The position numbers were made by a program, and so were the translations under genes. The notes below the pieces were generated by a model. It saw nothing but the letters and a program-made list of their open reading frames with translations, was not told the DNA's origin and did not search any database. Shown here piece by piece: positions 50,589-62,065 of a DNA stretch of 64,000 bases. The DNA is taken from NCBI GenBank assembly GCA_024336345.1, contig JANFOG010000004.1:2542001-2606000 (forward strand), written 5' to 3'. The stretch's first letter is position 1. Each line of letters begins with the position of its first letter. This DNA is from Mariannaea sp. PMI_226. Its lineage: Eukaryota > Ascomycota > Sordariomycetes > Hypocreales > Nectriaceae.

Positions 50589-51266
50589 CTATTTGATCTG
50601 CCATTCCCGATCTTCAAACTCGAACCAGCGACATAAAACTTGCCGGATATTTACAGATCGTCCCAGCCACGATCCATCTTCTTTCCTCGAGGTTCCATTG
50701 AGAATCGGAATCATTTCACCTCCAAGATGATCTAAGTCTCCATGACCACCTGACCCTCGTGGCTCAACAATAACCGGTTGAAACCCATTTCGTGTAGCAC
50801 AATCAACTAGCACAGCCGTTGAATTTCCAATCCCTTGTGCAGACCACTCACTTGCGTCTCGATGAAGAGCGAGGAGCCCGTATACGAGCAAGAGTGGCGA
50901 CTTGCTCACATCGACATGGCTTGGTGGCAGAGGGACGGGGGAGTCCTTTGCAGAAAAGACGGAGAGGTAAGAACGGAGATGAGTGACAGTTGGTGCGAAA
51001 ATTATGCGAATATGGCGAGACACGGCAATCTGGTATAAATGCGCTTTTAGAAAAGGATGAGATGGAGGGAGAGTATCCGAGCCAGACGCGTGCCGTTGGT
51101 CATCTTCAAGGGTAAGTTGACCAACAATGTCCTCAACGACAGCTCCCAAGAACTCGTCCTTTGGGCAACCGATGATAAGGGTTGTAGGATACCGATGCGA
51201 AGATATTATATAAGAAAGAAGTTCGGAGGGCGTCGCTGGCGGGAGCACGAGTGGTTTAGATGTCAT
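50589..51266 (-). CDS. unclassified 225-residue protein
   Basis: A single exon. I start at the ATG at 51266 (MTSKPLVLPPATPSELL); the frame continues upstream from a TTG only. The pattern alternates beta-strand-like and helical segments: YPTTLIIGCPKDEFL near the N-terminus, then HIRIIFAPTVTHLRSYLSVF, SPLLLVYGLLALHRDASEWSA, and NSTAVLVDCATRNGFQPVIVE. This layout looks like a Rossmann or RecA-like alpha/beta fold, but the place where a Walker A loop would stand reads IIGCPKDEF, without GKT/S. A degenerate Rad51-paralogue or Shu-complex-like protein is one possibility, offered as inference only. There is no signal peptide or membrane segment. The gene shares a 420-bp divergent promoter with the AP-3 beta gene. 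Confidence 0.8.
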   Translation of the reverse strand: MTSKPLVLPPATPSELLSYIISSHRYPTTLIIGCPKDEFLGAVVEDIVGQLTLEDDQRHASGSDTLPPSHPFLKAHLYQIAVSRHIRIIFAPTVTHLRSYLSVFSAKDSPVPLPPSHVDVSKSPLLLVYGLLALHRDASEWSAQGIGNSTAVLVDCATRNGFQPVIVEPRGSGGHGDLDHLGGEMIPILNGTSRKEDGSWLGRSVNIRQVLCRWFEFEDREWQIK

Positions 51267-51686
51267 ATCGGGAGGGGGGTAGGAGTGATAAGCGCTGGGA
51301 AGCTTGGATGTGCATTTGACCAAACGTGAGAAGGGTATACGACTGCATAGTTGGTGTCTCTCAAGTACCGAACATGAGAAGAGGGACCCTAATCATCCAT
51401 CTCCATCTGGTCTAATCTCTATTTCGCACGATCGTCCTTGAAGCTGAGTAGCAATTTTAGCATAGCACACAGAGATGTTTGTAGACTCGGCCTATGGACG
51501 TTGAAAGCCAGTGGGCACCAACCAACCTCCCCGCTAATCAGTGTCACGTCCTTACGCCCCTCCACTGTAAGGTACAGCCATCGCACTTGGCCACACGTCA
51601 TTCCAAAGCACCCGCCAGACTCCCGCACTTTCATACTCCTCCAACAATATTGTCCTTGTGCCTGCCTGCGGCACTCGCCTGTCGCC
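51267..51686. other. intergenic, divergent promoter of unclassified gene and AP-3 beta
   Basis: No gene; 420 bases containing both start regions. Confidence 0.6.
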
Positions 51687-54154
51687 ATGGAGTCAATAGC
51701 GAAGATCTCCAGCCTCATGGAGACTGGTATGCTACCCCTACTTACCTCGTCTCTCTCTTGTCGCCGTCAAAGTTAACACCCGTGTTCCAGCCAGGGAGCT
51801 CACTCTCGATGCCGCCCAGGCGACTCGTGGAGCACGAACAAGTAGCCGGCCGCTGGACCGCTCGCAAATGAGGAAGCTCCTGGATAGTCGGAACGATCGC
51901 GATGTGCTCGAGGGCCTGCGACGCGTCATTGCTGTGCGTTGAATTACATCCCATACGGCAGCTTGCTTGCTTGCTAATAAGATTCTGTGCCTACCAGATG
52001 ATGTATCGAAACCACAAGACCCTACCCTACTTCTCCAACGTGGTTAAGAACGTTGCCTCGCCGAACCTTGAAATCAAGAAACTCGTCTACATTTATCTCA
52101 TCCACCATGCTGAGCAAGAACCCGACCTTGCCCTTTTGTCCATCAATACAATACAGAAATCCCTATCCGACACGAACCCGCAGGTCAGAGCCCTCGCACT
52201 CAAGACCATGTCTGGCATCCGCGTCCCAGTCATTAGCCAGATTGTCTCGCTAGCGATCAAGAAAGGCGTGGCAGACATGAGCCCCTACGTTCGAAAAGCG
52301 GCAGCTCTTGCGATCCCCAAATGCTACAGGCTCGACCCCAGCCAAGCCCCTTCATTGATCGAATATATCTCGATACTTCTTGGCGACAAGCAGTACTACG
52401 TGGCTGGAGCAGCGGTTGCAGCACTTCTAGAGTTGTGCCCGGACAGGATAGATCTTGTTCACAAACACTACCGGTCCTTGATCAAGCAAATCGTGGATAT
52501 GGACGAGTGGAGCCAGTTGGCTACTTTACGGTTGTTGGCATACTATGCACGAAAGTGCTTTCCTCGCAGATCACAGAGCACAGGGGAGAAGACCTTTGAT
52601 GAGCCACAAAATGCTGCAGTCGATGATTTCTATGGCGAATCAAAGAGCACTGGAAGGACTCCGACAACGGGGTTGGATTCTGACTTGACCCTGTTGCTGA
52701 ACGGCATCAAACCTCTCCTCCAGAGCCGAAACGCTGGTGTCGTAGTTGCTGTGACTCGCTGTTACATTGACATCGGCACGCCCGAGTATGTCAAGCATGC
52801 CACTGGGCCCCTAATCGCGCTTCTTCGCGGAGCACAAGATATCCAGCAAATTGCACTCTTCAACATTGTGTCCGTTTGTCTACTGAGACCAGCTGATTTT
52901 GTCAAGTATGCAAGCCACTTCCTCGTCCGAGCAACGGATCCCCAGCCTGTTTGGGAGCTCAAGTTGGAGATCTTGACTATCATCTTCCCTCACAGCCCTA
53001 TCCACATCAAGAGTTTGATTTTGAAAGAACTAGAGCACTTTTCACAAGGTACAAATAAGCTTTTGGTACGCGAGGCAGTTCGTGCTATCGGCCGATGTGC
53101 GCAAGCCGATGCTACAACGGCTCCCAGATGCCTGAAGCTCTTGCTCGGCCAGATCACCAGCTTTGACGGGACTCTTGCCGCCGAATCTCTGACGGTGATC
53201 CGTCACTTGATCCAGCAGGATGCTCAGGGTCACACTGGAACTGTGGTGCGGTTGGCGAAGAATCTGGATTCCGCTACCGACCCCCAGGCCAGGGCCACCA
53301 TCATCTGGTTGGTTGGTGAGTTTTCGGGCCTAAACGGAGAGGACAACATCGCCCCGGATGTGCTGCGAATCCTACTCAAAGACTTCCAGAACGAATCTCC
53401 AGCAGCAAAACAGCAGATCCTACTTCTTGCTGCCAAGGTATACCTGCACCACATCAATCTCAAGAGCGAGGCGGAGAAGGAGAAGGATGCAGAGGAGGAT
53501 CCTTCTGTAGAGCCAGATACGCACCCCATTGTAAGATTGTGGGAATATGTCCTTCTGCTGGTGAGATACGACACGTCGTTCGATTTACGGGACAGGGCGA
53601 GGATGTACCGCGCGCTTCTAGCAGTGCCTCAGCTGGCGACTCTGATGTTGCTAGCCGAAAAACCTGCACCACAAGCACCCAGTCCATCTGAATCGAGAAA
53701 GGGATTCATCCTAGGATCGTCAACTCTAGTGCTCGCAGGCGGCGGGGGTATTCATGGCATTCAAGGGTACGAGCCACTACCGGATTGGGTTGAGGAAGGA
53801 ATGCAACCAGATCCTCGGCTCCGTGAGCCTGAGGGAAGTGCGGTGTCTCGATATGAAGTTCAGAGGGAGTCACTTCCAGCCAGTCAGAGGCTTGATGATG
53901 CTGCAAAGTCTGTTGCGCCAAGCAAAACGAACGGTGCGGGCGAAGGTGTGGGAGCCAAGACTCTAGACGACTGGTTAGCTGAGGAAGAGGAAGAGGAGAC
54001 TGAAGAGGAAACGGAGGAAGAAGAAACAACTGATGAAGAGGAGGAGGATGATGATGACGGCGACGACGACGACGACGACGACGATGAAGAAGAGGAAGAG
54101 GACGAGTCAGAAAGCGATGACGATGGAGAGGCGGATAGACTAGTGAAGGGCTGA
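51687..54154 (+). CDS. APL6: AP-3 adaptor complex subunit beta
   Basis: This is the large subunit of the AP-3 adaptor that carries cargo from the Golgi to the vacuole. Exons are 51687-51726, 51791-51933 and 51998-54154, giving 779 residues. The first two short exons code MESIAKISSLMET and then an adaptin N-terminus (NDRDVLEGLRRVIA), joining to MMYRNHKTLPYFSNVVKNVA. The body is the HEAT-like adaptin trunk (VKNVASPNLEIKKLVYIYLI, NPQVRALALKTMSGIRVPVI, SPYVRKAAALAIPKCYRLDP are family blocks) to about residue 560. A hinge follows, and the protein ends in a highly acidic Glu/Asp/Ser tail (residues about 722-775), as known for AP-3 beta hinges. No separate C-terminal appendage is seen, as in other fungal AP-3 beta chains. 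Confidence 0.95.
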
Positions 54155-54506
54155 TGGCAATGGCAATAGACAGCACAATAAACAATGCACAATAATAGAA
54201 GAAAGGCGATTGATTGTAGGGATGATTTTATATCATTTCCAAGCATCTACAAACAAAATCTACAAACAAAAAAATGTCTCAGGTTGGAGTGTTCTTGTCC
54301 CATGTTGCATGCTGTTTACCCATTTGTTCTAACATTTCGACCCTTTCCCGTGGTATATCTGCTTCTCCCTCTCTTCGTCTTCATCTTTTTTTCTCTCTTT
54401 CTCTCCCGTTCTTCTTCCCCTTTTTACATAGCCCCTTCTCCTCCTTTTTTTTTTTTTGTTTTTTGTCACATATTTGAGGAGCATCCGATAGATGTTGTCT
54501 CATACT
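54155..54506. other. intergenic, convergent 3' ends
   Basis: No gene. A pyrimidine-rich block (54340-54460, with T-runs) lies between AP-3 beta and the RTA1-like gene. Confidence 0.6.
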
Positions 54507-55700
54507 TTACACACTCTCAGACTTAACGCCCTCACTTGATGACTCTCCCGACTTCTCCTTCTCGGAGTCAGTTACTAGGTTGTCGTGTTGCCCACCATTC
54601 GCCATCTGGGGGAAGAACAAGCCAGGGTGGACAATGGACAACAGAGAACCAGTGATGAGGACGAGCGAGCTGTCCAGGACGAGGAAGCTGGGCTGGTCTT
54701 GCATAATGTGGTTGCCCCAACCACCAGCCATCTCAGCAATTCTGCAAGACAAGGGGTTAGATTTATGCTCTTTCAACTAATTATATGGAACTTGGAGGGG
54801 AGGAGGGAGGAGAGAAGAGGGCGACGAACCTGTAGATACAACGCAGGAGGATGCTGCTGTACGCAATCGCCACCGAGGTGCCAAAGATGCGAAACTTGCG
54901 ATTGTTCCAAACGGCCAGGCGGGCTGGGTCAGCCTCGGGACTGCGCATGTACTTCTTGACGCGGAGGTAGTAGTCGGTGCCCATGACACCAAAGGCGAGC
55001 AGAACGACGACCTGCAGCGCCACACCAGCGATGATGGTGCGGTTACCGGTCTGCGCGATCTTGGGCTTGTTGCGGGGAGCGGCAGCGGCCACGCCACCAC
55101 CGATGGCCTGGACGATGAGACAAGTCAGATCCGCGGGCAAGAAGACGCGAGGGTACAGGTGCGGGGCCATGCGTGAAAGGGACGGGTTAAGTGCGAGAGC
55201 GATATGCTTAAGGGTGAGGTAGATGGCGGCGCAGATGAGGGTTGGCGCGATGATGATGCAGCAGATCTGGAGCTGGAAGCCGCTCTTGTCCCAGACGTTG
55301 TTATACATAATTCCACGACCGACATAGCCTATATTCGTTTTAAGAGCACATGATATTAGTGTTTGTAAGTCATCACAAATAATGTCATTATTTGTGTTTG
55401 TGTAGGAGTGTGTACTCTCTCTCGCGGGTGAGAGACGAAGAAGGGGGGAGTCCAGCTCGTACCTAGACACTCGAGAAGCAGACCCAAGGACAGGGCGACG
55501 CAGTAGGTCCATGTACGCTTCCAGATACCCAGGGTCAGGGAGGTCAACAAGAGAAGGCCGAATCCGATGGAGAAGAAGACGCTGGAGCCCAGATTGGGGA
55601 TGTAACCCAGGACGGTGGCTTCGACGGGACAGTCAGCCGAGACTTCGGTGCAGGCATCGAAGCTCTTGAAACGAGCCAACAGATGAAGTGCAGATGCCAT
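54507..55700 (-). CDS. RTA1-family seven-TM protein (lipid-translocating exporter-like)
   Basis: The RTA1/RTM1/RSB1 family comprises fungal plasma-membrane or ER proteins linked to sphingoid-base export, 7-aminocholesterol resistance and stress. Exons are 55463-55700, 54830-55328 and 54507-54741, giving 323 residues. Seven hydrophobic segments can be counted. Family blocks are LECLGYVGRG across intron 1 (the Glu-x-x-Gly-Tyr motif), QICCIIIAPTLICAAIYLTL, FLPADLTCLIVQAIGGGVA and the last-exon motif IAEMAGGWGNHIMQ. The hydrophilic Ser/Glu-rich C-terminus (SEKEKSGESSSEG) should face the cytosol. There is no neighbour suggesting a specific substrate. Confidence 0.93.
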
Positions 55701-57755
55701 TTTGGCGATACCGTTTTCTTTTATCCTTCTTTGTTCTGCTTTGATACTAGGTAGTTACTTTCGATTGGTGATATTCGATGATGTCGGTTAGGCGAGTTCG
55801 ATGCGACTCAGGGGTGGCTCCGAGTTTGTCGATCAGTTCTAAAACTGCACAGATCCTGGGGGGTGGGTGGCGATGGATAATCTCATCAACCTCGTCGCCT
55901 TTTCTCCCTTTCCTTATGTTTTTCTTGAGGGTCCAAAGGCTTTCCAGTCGACAACCCCGGGCAAACACACGAATATCGCACCACCCAGCAACGAACGCAG
56001 AGATGGCTTCTCTCAACTTTAGTTTGACGCCCGAGGAGAAGATGGATGAGAGGTGGTACACCGGCCCTCTTTTTCGGGGGACAAAGATTACAAAAACAAA
56101 AAGAAGAAAAAAAATTTGGCCGAGAGAAGGATGACAAAGGAAGGGAAGAAAGAGAAGAGCTGCCTCTGAGTAGTTAGAGAGTCAAGATGCAGTTGACTAG
56201 CGAAGAGGAGTTCGTAGCTACGTCAGAAACACACATAATCACAGTTCACAAACCGCATGAATATAACCATGGGCAGTAGCTTGATGATTAGATCGGGATT
56301 CGGAGCTTTAATGGCGGCCGGATGAATTGGGAAACGGTGCCGAAGCCCATGCCAACCATATACCATGCCATACCATACCAAACCATACCAACCCATCTAA
56401 CGTTTATCATCAATTATGGTTACCTTACTTTACCATACCTTACCGTATCGCAAACGGGCCAATAGCGCATAATGCGCCGTCTTGGCAGTCCCCCCCATTT
56501 TGGCCCATTTTGGCCCCTTTGGTTCATTTTGAGGGGGGGGGGAGAGGTTATGAAAAAGTGCCAACCTATTCATCCCCCTTCGCTTAGCATTCTGGCCCAA
56601 TCCAATTCCGATGTGGGTGTGTATTCGTCTGCGAAGGGCCGAGAAAGCACCACCTCTTCTTCCTCCCAAATGCACAGATGCGCCATACACAGTCAGCGGG
56701 GAACGAGGAATTTGGAATTTGAAGTTTGGGGGAGGGGGAGAAGGATGAATACAGTCATATTTTCGTTCCCAAGCAAAGACAACGGGTCCCCTCCAAGGTC
56801 CCCCAAGATACCCCCCGTCGGGTGGGAGAATTGGCCCGGTCGGGTGCTTCGGAGGAAATGAAATAAGAACCCCAAGCAGAGCTTCTAAACGAGGCGGCCG
56901 AACCCTGGCGCATGCAACCCATTTGCTTGGCTTTGGCGTCGCCACTGCGTGGGCACTGCGTGGGGACAGGGATTCGGAGAGATTCATATCCGTTAAATAG
57001 CCCAGTTCACTTTACCTTACCTGACCTTGCCTTAGTCAAACGAGACCTGCGCATGGGTTAATTCTATTTTTTTTCTTTTATTTTAGTTTTTTTTTTATTC
57101 CTATTTTGAATGGCTGACTGAAACAAATACTATAGTAGTGCACTGGTTCTCGACAATGGCTGAGACGGTTTGCAGGCTTAAAACGCCTCTTTTTTTTTCT
57201 CCGATGTCAAGAATATTCTTGGGCTTCTAATAGGATAATTAAAACATACACTAATCGTACCTATCTTGCCTGAGAGAAGTAAAGCGCGGGTTCATAATAT
57301 CGACACAAAACAGCAACAGCAATCTCCTTCCTGATTCCCTCCCACTGCTATTATTACATACCTACTGTGGTATGTGAGGCTTTTAGTACTTACATTTCGG
57401 TGCACAATATTCAAAATATTCAAGCGATTCATTGGGATTAATTACTTGGTCATTTATTTGGAGTGCCTGCTTTTCTTTTTGTCCCTGATTAATATTTCCC
57501 TTCACCATCATCCCCATTCGCAGAATAGTTAGTGTCAGCATATCACGAAAGCCCCGTTCTTCTTCTATTTTTCTTTTTTTTTCTTTCGATTTATTCATTT
57601 CATTTCTTTTTCTAAATAGTACTATTTCCCCGGTTCTATTGTTTCCCTCGTATCATTACCAAGTAGAAAAAATTTCACCCTCCCGCTTCTCCCAGGTAAT
57701 AAGTCAGTACTCAATAACACGCTCAGTTACCAAACCACCTCGCCTACCACGGCCT
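55701..57755. other. 2.1 kb gap between RTA1-like gene and HIBADH
   Basis: No supportable gene. It contains a degenerate CCATA repeat (56346-56397), a G10 run near 56531, a C/G-rich stretch around 56500-56860, and T-rich stretches from 57060 to 57100 and 57560 to 57610. The left side is the RTA1-like promoter. Confidence 0.5.
56346..56397. repeat. degenerate ACCAT/CCATA microsatellite
   Basis: About eight imperfect copies of CCATA/CCAAC follow each other (CCATACCATACCAAACCATACC). Related TTACC words continue to about 56450. Confidence 0.6.
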
Positions 57756-59085
57756 CTATTCTTTCCCACCCAAGTATCGATACACCACCGAGAAATCCCG
57801 GCCCTGGCAGTTGTCCTGCTTCTCAGCCTTGTCGTACACCGCAAACGCCGGTTCTGCCAGCTCCATGTTGGCGCCCGCCTCCTTGGCCGCCAGCATGGCG
57901 AGCCTCAGGTCCTTCTTCATCAGTGATATCCCGAACCCTCCCCGGTAGTCCCTGTTCGCCGGCGCCGTCTCCACTACGCCGGCCACGGGGTTGTTCACCT
58001 CGCTCGGCCAGCACTTGCCCGTGCTCACGTTGATCACTCCCGCGAGCTTCTTGGGGTCCAGGCCCCATTTCATGCCCAAGTTCATGGCCTCGGCCGTCGC
58101 GATGTTATTTAGAGCTAGCAGGTAGTTGTTGGCCAGCTTCGCCGAGAGGCCGGCGCCCTGATCGCCGCAGTGCAGCACCTTCTTGCCCATGCGTAGCAGC
58201 ACGGCCTCCAGGCGGGGCACCAGGTCGGGCGAGGACCCCAGCATGAAGGTCAGTGTTCCGGCCGTGGCGCCGACCACGCCTCCGGACATGGGCGCATCGA
58301 CAAAGGCGCCCTGGCCAGCCGCCGACACGGTGGATGCGACCTGTCGGGATGTGGAAGGATCAATGGTGGAGCAGTCGATAAAGATACGCTCCTTCACGGG
58401 AAGCGAGTCGGTGATGATGGACTTGTAGACGCCCTGGACGTGTTGAGGCTCTGGAAGAACGGTGATAACAGTGTCCTAATACCCCGTTTTTGGTGAGCAA
58501 GGCTTGATTTGTTTATTCTTGGTTTTCTTTGGGTATCGTGAAAAGAAACAACGGAGCAAGGTACGTATGTGTGTGTATGAAAAGTGAGAAGAGGGACCTT
58601 GTTGAGAGCATGCCCCCAAATCTCTTGCAATGGGCTCTCAGAGTTTGATGAAAGTAGGAGTGAGATTTTTTTCACTTACAGCATCCTTTGAAGCATCAAA
58701 TGCGCTGGCTGCCAGCTCGACCTTGGCGCCGTTGCTAGCAGCCTTCATTTCTGTCTCCAAAGCCTTCATAGATTCTCCGTTGATGTCGAACAGAGTGACC
58801 TTGTCTGTGGGACTCAACTTTGACTGCAAGTTCTTGGCCATTTGATAACCCTAGTTCCCGCCCCGGGCGTTAGCAATCCCAACTGCAATGGCAAAGATGA
58901 AACGAAAACGAAGGGCGGAGGCGGAGGATGAGATATTCTCCTTCTCCCTCCCTCCCCCCTTCCCCCTTCTCCAGAAGACATACCATCTGTCCCAGGCCTA
59001 CGAAGGCGTAATTGTCTAACCGCCTCGCCGTGCTAGCAAACCCGCGACGGAGCACCATGCTCCCCAGACGCGCGTGAGGCCTCAT
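57756..59085 (-). CDS. 3-hydroxyisobutyrate dehydrogenase, mitochondrial
   Basis: This enzyme oxidises 3-hydroxyisobutyrate to methylmalonate semialdehyde with NAD+ in valine breakdown. Exons are 58984-59085, 58680-58850 and 57756-58475, giving 330 residues. Residues 1-22 are a basic presequence (MRPHARLGSMVLRRGFASTARR). The first intron splits the Rossmann glycine loop as GLGQM and GYQMAKNL. Other signatures are VTLFDING, TVITVLPEPQHVQGVYKS, DAPMSGGVVGATAGTLTFM (substrate binding), GAGLSAKLANNYLLALNNIA with the catalytic Lys, and GGFGISLMKKDLRLAM. The C-terminus KQDNCQGRDFSVVYRYL is typical. The enzyme fits functionally with an acyl-CoA dehydrogenase for branched chains, such as the one at 13.5 kb, but the genes are 43 kb apart. 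Confidence 0.95.
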
Positions 59086-60557
59086 GGTGTGAGAGAGGAT
59101 GTAGTAAATAGAATCGAGAAGCGACAGAGGAGAGGACGACCCAAGGAAGGGACCGGACAGCCAATGGAGTCGATAATGAACCTGCAAGATGGAATTGAAC
59201 ACGAGACAATATCGATAAAAAGGTGTTTTTGATTTCCCAATTGCATCCCCAGTCTACCTATAAGAGGGAGCTCGATGCCATGAATGAGACATGTGGGGTA
59301 CGGAAGGTAGAGCAATTGTTGATACCCGAAAGAGCCGGCCATTGCCGCTCATAGCCCGGGCTGCCGATGTCTCTTGACGTCGGTGACTTGGGGGAGGACA
59401 TCTTTGGCGTAGGTACCTCACTGAGTAGATTGGTAAGGCTGGGTACCTACGGGACGGCCACACGCTTCTGGTTACCTGGTGCGGGGGGGATTCAAAGCAA
59501 AGTACAGATCTTGATCGTTCGGTTCCCTTTTTTTTTGGGTGCCCTGAACTCCCAAGTCTGGGTGACCCCAGCGCGGGGAAGATGGACGGGGAAAGGACTG
59601 GGGGCGGGGGACCGACCACCTGGAGAATAATGCCCTGACTTTACAGCAGGGTCAGGTACCAGACAGCCAACTTCCACAGGTATCTTACCATCCGCGGATT
59701 TGTTATAAATGCGAGTGATGGAAGATTAAAAAAAAATCAATAAAAAAATAAAGACCCAGTGCCTGCAATGTTACCTAGGTCGGTAAGAAAAGCAGGCGAG
59801 GTATGCTGTGCACCTAAGGGTCCTCGGGTATCTTGCCCCCCATTTCGGTAGCCCGGCTAATACTTGCTTCCGTACATCTGGGCATCTCTTCCAAATTAGA
59901 AAATCATCAAGTCCTTCATCGATTGGCCTGCGGCTTGTGAGTTTTGTTTGACTATTATTGATTTTATTTCTTGATATTTTATGGCTTTAATAGATCATTT
60001 CAATACTCTACTGGCTTCACCTCTCTCTCTCTCTCTCCTCTCTCCTCTTCTCATTCAATAATCTGCATTCCGTCATCTCTTTTCACCAGACACTTCACCT
60101 CTGCAAAAGCATGCAAACAACATTCGAGAAGAAAAATGAAGAAGAAAAAAATAAGAAAAAGAAGAAGAATCTCAGCCTCACCAACTAACGTGAAAGCCTG
60201 GGTGCTCAGGGGTACTGGGGTATGTGCAGGGGACCGAAAATGGGGATATAGTAATAAAGAAAAGTGTAATGTTCTGGGGTCTGACGAAAATAACCTTGTC
60301 CTGTCTGTTGAGATACTGTTGCTCTTCCTGGCATCTCATCGACTCGGGAAGGTCAGTACCGGAAGCTTCATCAATACAGTGACAGAAAAAAAGAGAAGAA
60401 GAAAGAAATAAAGAGATAATAAAAAGGATAATAAAGGGACCGTTATCAAAGCAAAGACCGCGCCAGATCCAACCGCCTTTCCGCCTCAGCTTATGTCGTG
60501 AGAGAATCCACTTCTCCGAAAAAAAATCCTATAATTCCGACGGTGACAATTCATTTC
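59086..60557. other. intergenic between HIBADH and the Bqt4-like gene
   Basis: No gene. It holds the HIBADH promoter with GGTACC-type words (59410-59450), a (CT)n microsatellite at about 60021-60050 and purine-rich DNA at 60125-60180 and 60385-60430 that forms the Bqt4-like 3' side. Confidence 0.5.
60010..60050. repeat. (CT)n microsatellite
   Basis: A run of CT dinucleotides, about ten uninterrupted copies followed by CTC-rich DNA. Confidence 0.7.
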
Positions 60558-62065
60558 TCAAAGGAAGCTCGTGAGCCAGGGGTAAGCGGCGCTGTTTCAA
60601 AGAGAAAAAATCACGTTAGCAACTCCGGTAACGTCAGTATAGAAGCGAGGAAACCTACCCAACAGCGCCAACCATAATGGTGGCCCCTAATCCAAATAGT
60701 GCTCGGGTCTTGACTTTTGCTTGGCGGAGCTCGGCCTCTGTCTTGACCTTCTTCGCTCGTGGCTGTGACTCATCGTCATCTTCCTCATCCTCCTTGGTTG
60801 GCTCGACATCCTTCTTCTCATCATCCTTCTCAGTTTCGGTCTGCTTATCAGACTCCTTCTGGGCCCCCTTTTGAGCCTCCTTGTTGCTCTTGGAAATATC
60901 AGCAGCCTTTCGCTTGCTCTTCTTAGCTGATACAGGAGTCTCTTGCTGCTTTGGTTCGGGTTCGTCGTCCTCCACCTGCTCAGTCTGCTCAGTGTTCTTA
61001 ATCTCCTCCTTATGCTGTTGGACCATCTGCTTGGCGGTAGCCATCATTTCAGCAATCTCCTCGGCAGTCGGAGGCTGGCCGGCGGTTGGAAGAGGAATCT
61101 CGACTTCCGTAACGGTATGCCTAGTCGCAATACCCTCGGAATTCTTGGTAATGTCTTCCTCGATATGGACCGTAACCTTGGGGTCCTCCTCCCGCGGCTC
61201 TAGCACGATTTCAGGATCAAACTCAGTTGACTTCATGACAATATCTCCAGCCCGAACTTCGCCCTCCTTCGTCTCTCCATTGATTTGCTCTGCGTTCTCG
61301 ACAATCGTCTCAACAACCTCAGCTCTTGCCCGGGTGGTTCGCTTACGCGGTGACGCTGTTGATCGCTTCGTAGTCTTGGTAGGGCTAGCAGATCGACGGG
61401 ATCGTCGGAGAACGGTTGTCGTAGGAGGGGCCAGTTGGGGCTGAGCCAGAGCCTTGTTCAAATCGAACTTGGGAGGAGCGGAAATATTCTTGGGAGGCGA
61501 ATTGGGTGTGGTCGTGATGGAAACTGTCGTGGGATCCAGTAGAGCACGAATCCAAGGAGTAATTTGATACTCATCGGCCAAGACCAAAGCCTGCTCCGGG
61601 GGAATCCAAATATTTCCCGCAGTCTCCTCAGGGCTAGTCGATGAGAACGACTTGAGGTACTTCCGCTCGGCCTCCTCCTCGTAAGTCTCGGCGTAAGGAA
61701 ATATAGCCTTGAACATGCCCGTGGCGGAGACGTAGCCATCGAAGCTGCGACGCATCAGGAAGTAGTAGTTGGGGCTCGACATCTTGAACATCCCAGACAC
61801 GATACCCTTGGGGAGAGGAGCGCGGAGGTGCACATAGTCGAGGGAGGCCTGGTCAGTCTCGGCAGTTCCAGGGATTCTCGATGTCAGCGCGGTCTGTCCC
61901 AGACGTCGGCGCGCGACTAAATCCTCATCTGAAAAAAAGGCAGGGTGTTAGCAGATGCGACAGTGTAGGGATGGGAAGCGGCAGTTATGTACAATCCGGA
62001 ATGACATCGCCCACCATGAGGGGGTTGTGCTTTTCAGGCAGCGAGCGGTCCGACTTGGGGGCCAT
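60558..62065 (-). CDS. bqt4: Bqt4-like KilA-N/APSES inner nuclear membrane protein
   Basis: In fission yeast Bqt4 sits in the inner nuclear membrane and ties telomeres and the bouquet complex to the envelope. Exons are 61993-62065, 60659-61928 and 60558-60591, giving 458 residues. The N-terminus is [17 protein letters not shown] and then [10 protein letters not shown], as in the filamentous fungal family. The KilA-N/APSES domain (about 75-160) shows [20 protein letters not shown] and [20 protein letters not shown] long acidic, Lys-rich disordered region follows with a bipartite-like basic block ([16 protein letters not shown]). The last intron falls inside the C-terminal hydrophobic helix, [15 protein letters not shown] joined to [10 protein letters not shown], so the tail anchor exists only in the spliced form. 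The exon 1 donor (GTACAT) is less certain. Confidence 0.85.

Noticed and set aside
53990..54140. acidic Glu/Asp run at the AP-3 beta end as an expanded repeat or frameshift artefact
   Set aside because: Acidic hinge/tail regions are a known feature of AP-3 beta and the frame stays intact to its stop codon.
55778..56134. 118-codon plus-strand frame upstream of the RTA1-like gene
   Set aside because: No family features, low-complexity end, and it overlaps what must be the promoter or leader of the RTA1-like gene.
60881..61444. 187-codon plus-strand frame with many Ser/Val
   Set aside because: Antisense to the Bqt4-like exon; composition is the mirror of its Glu/Lys-rich region.
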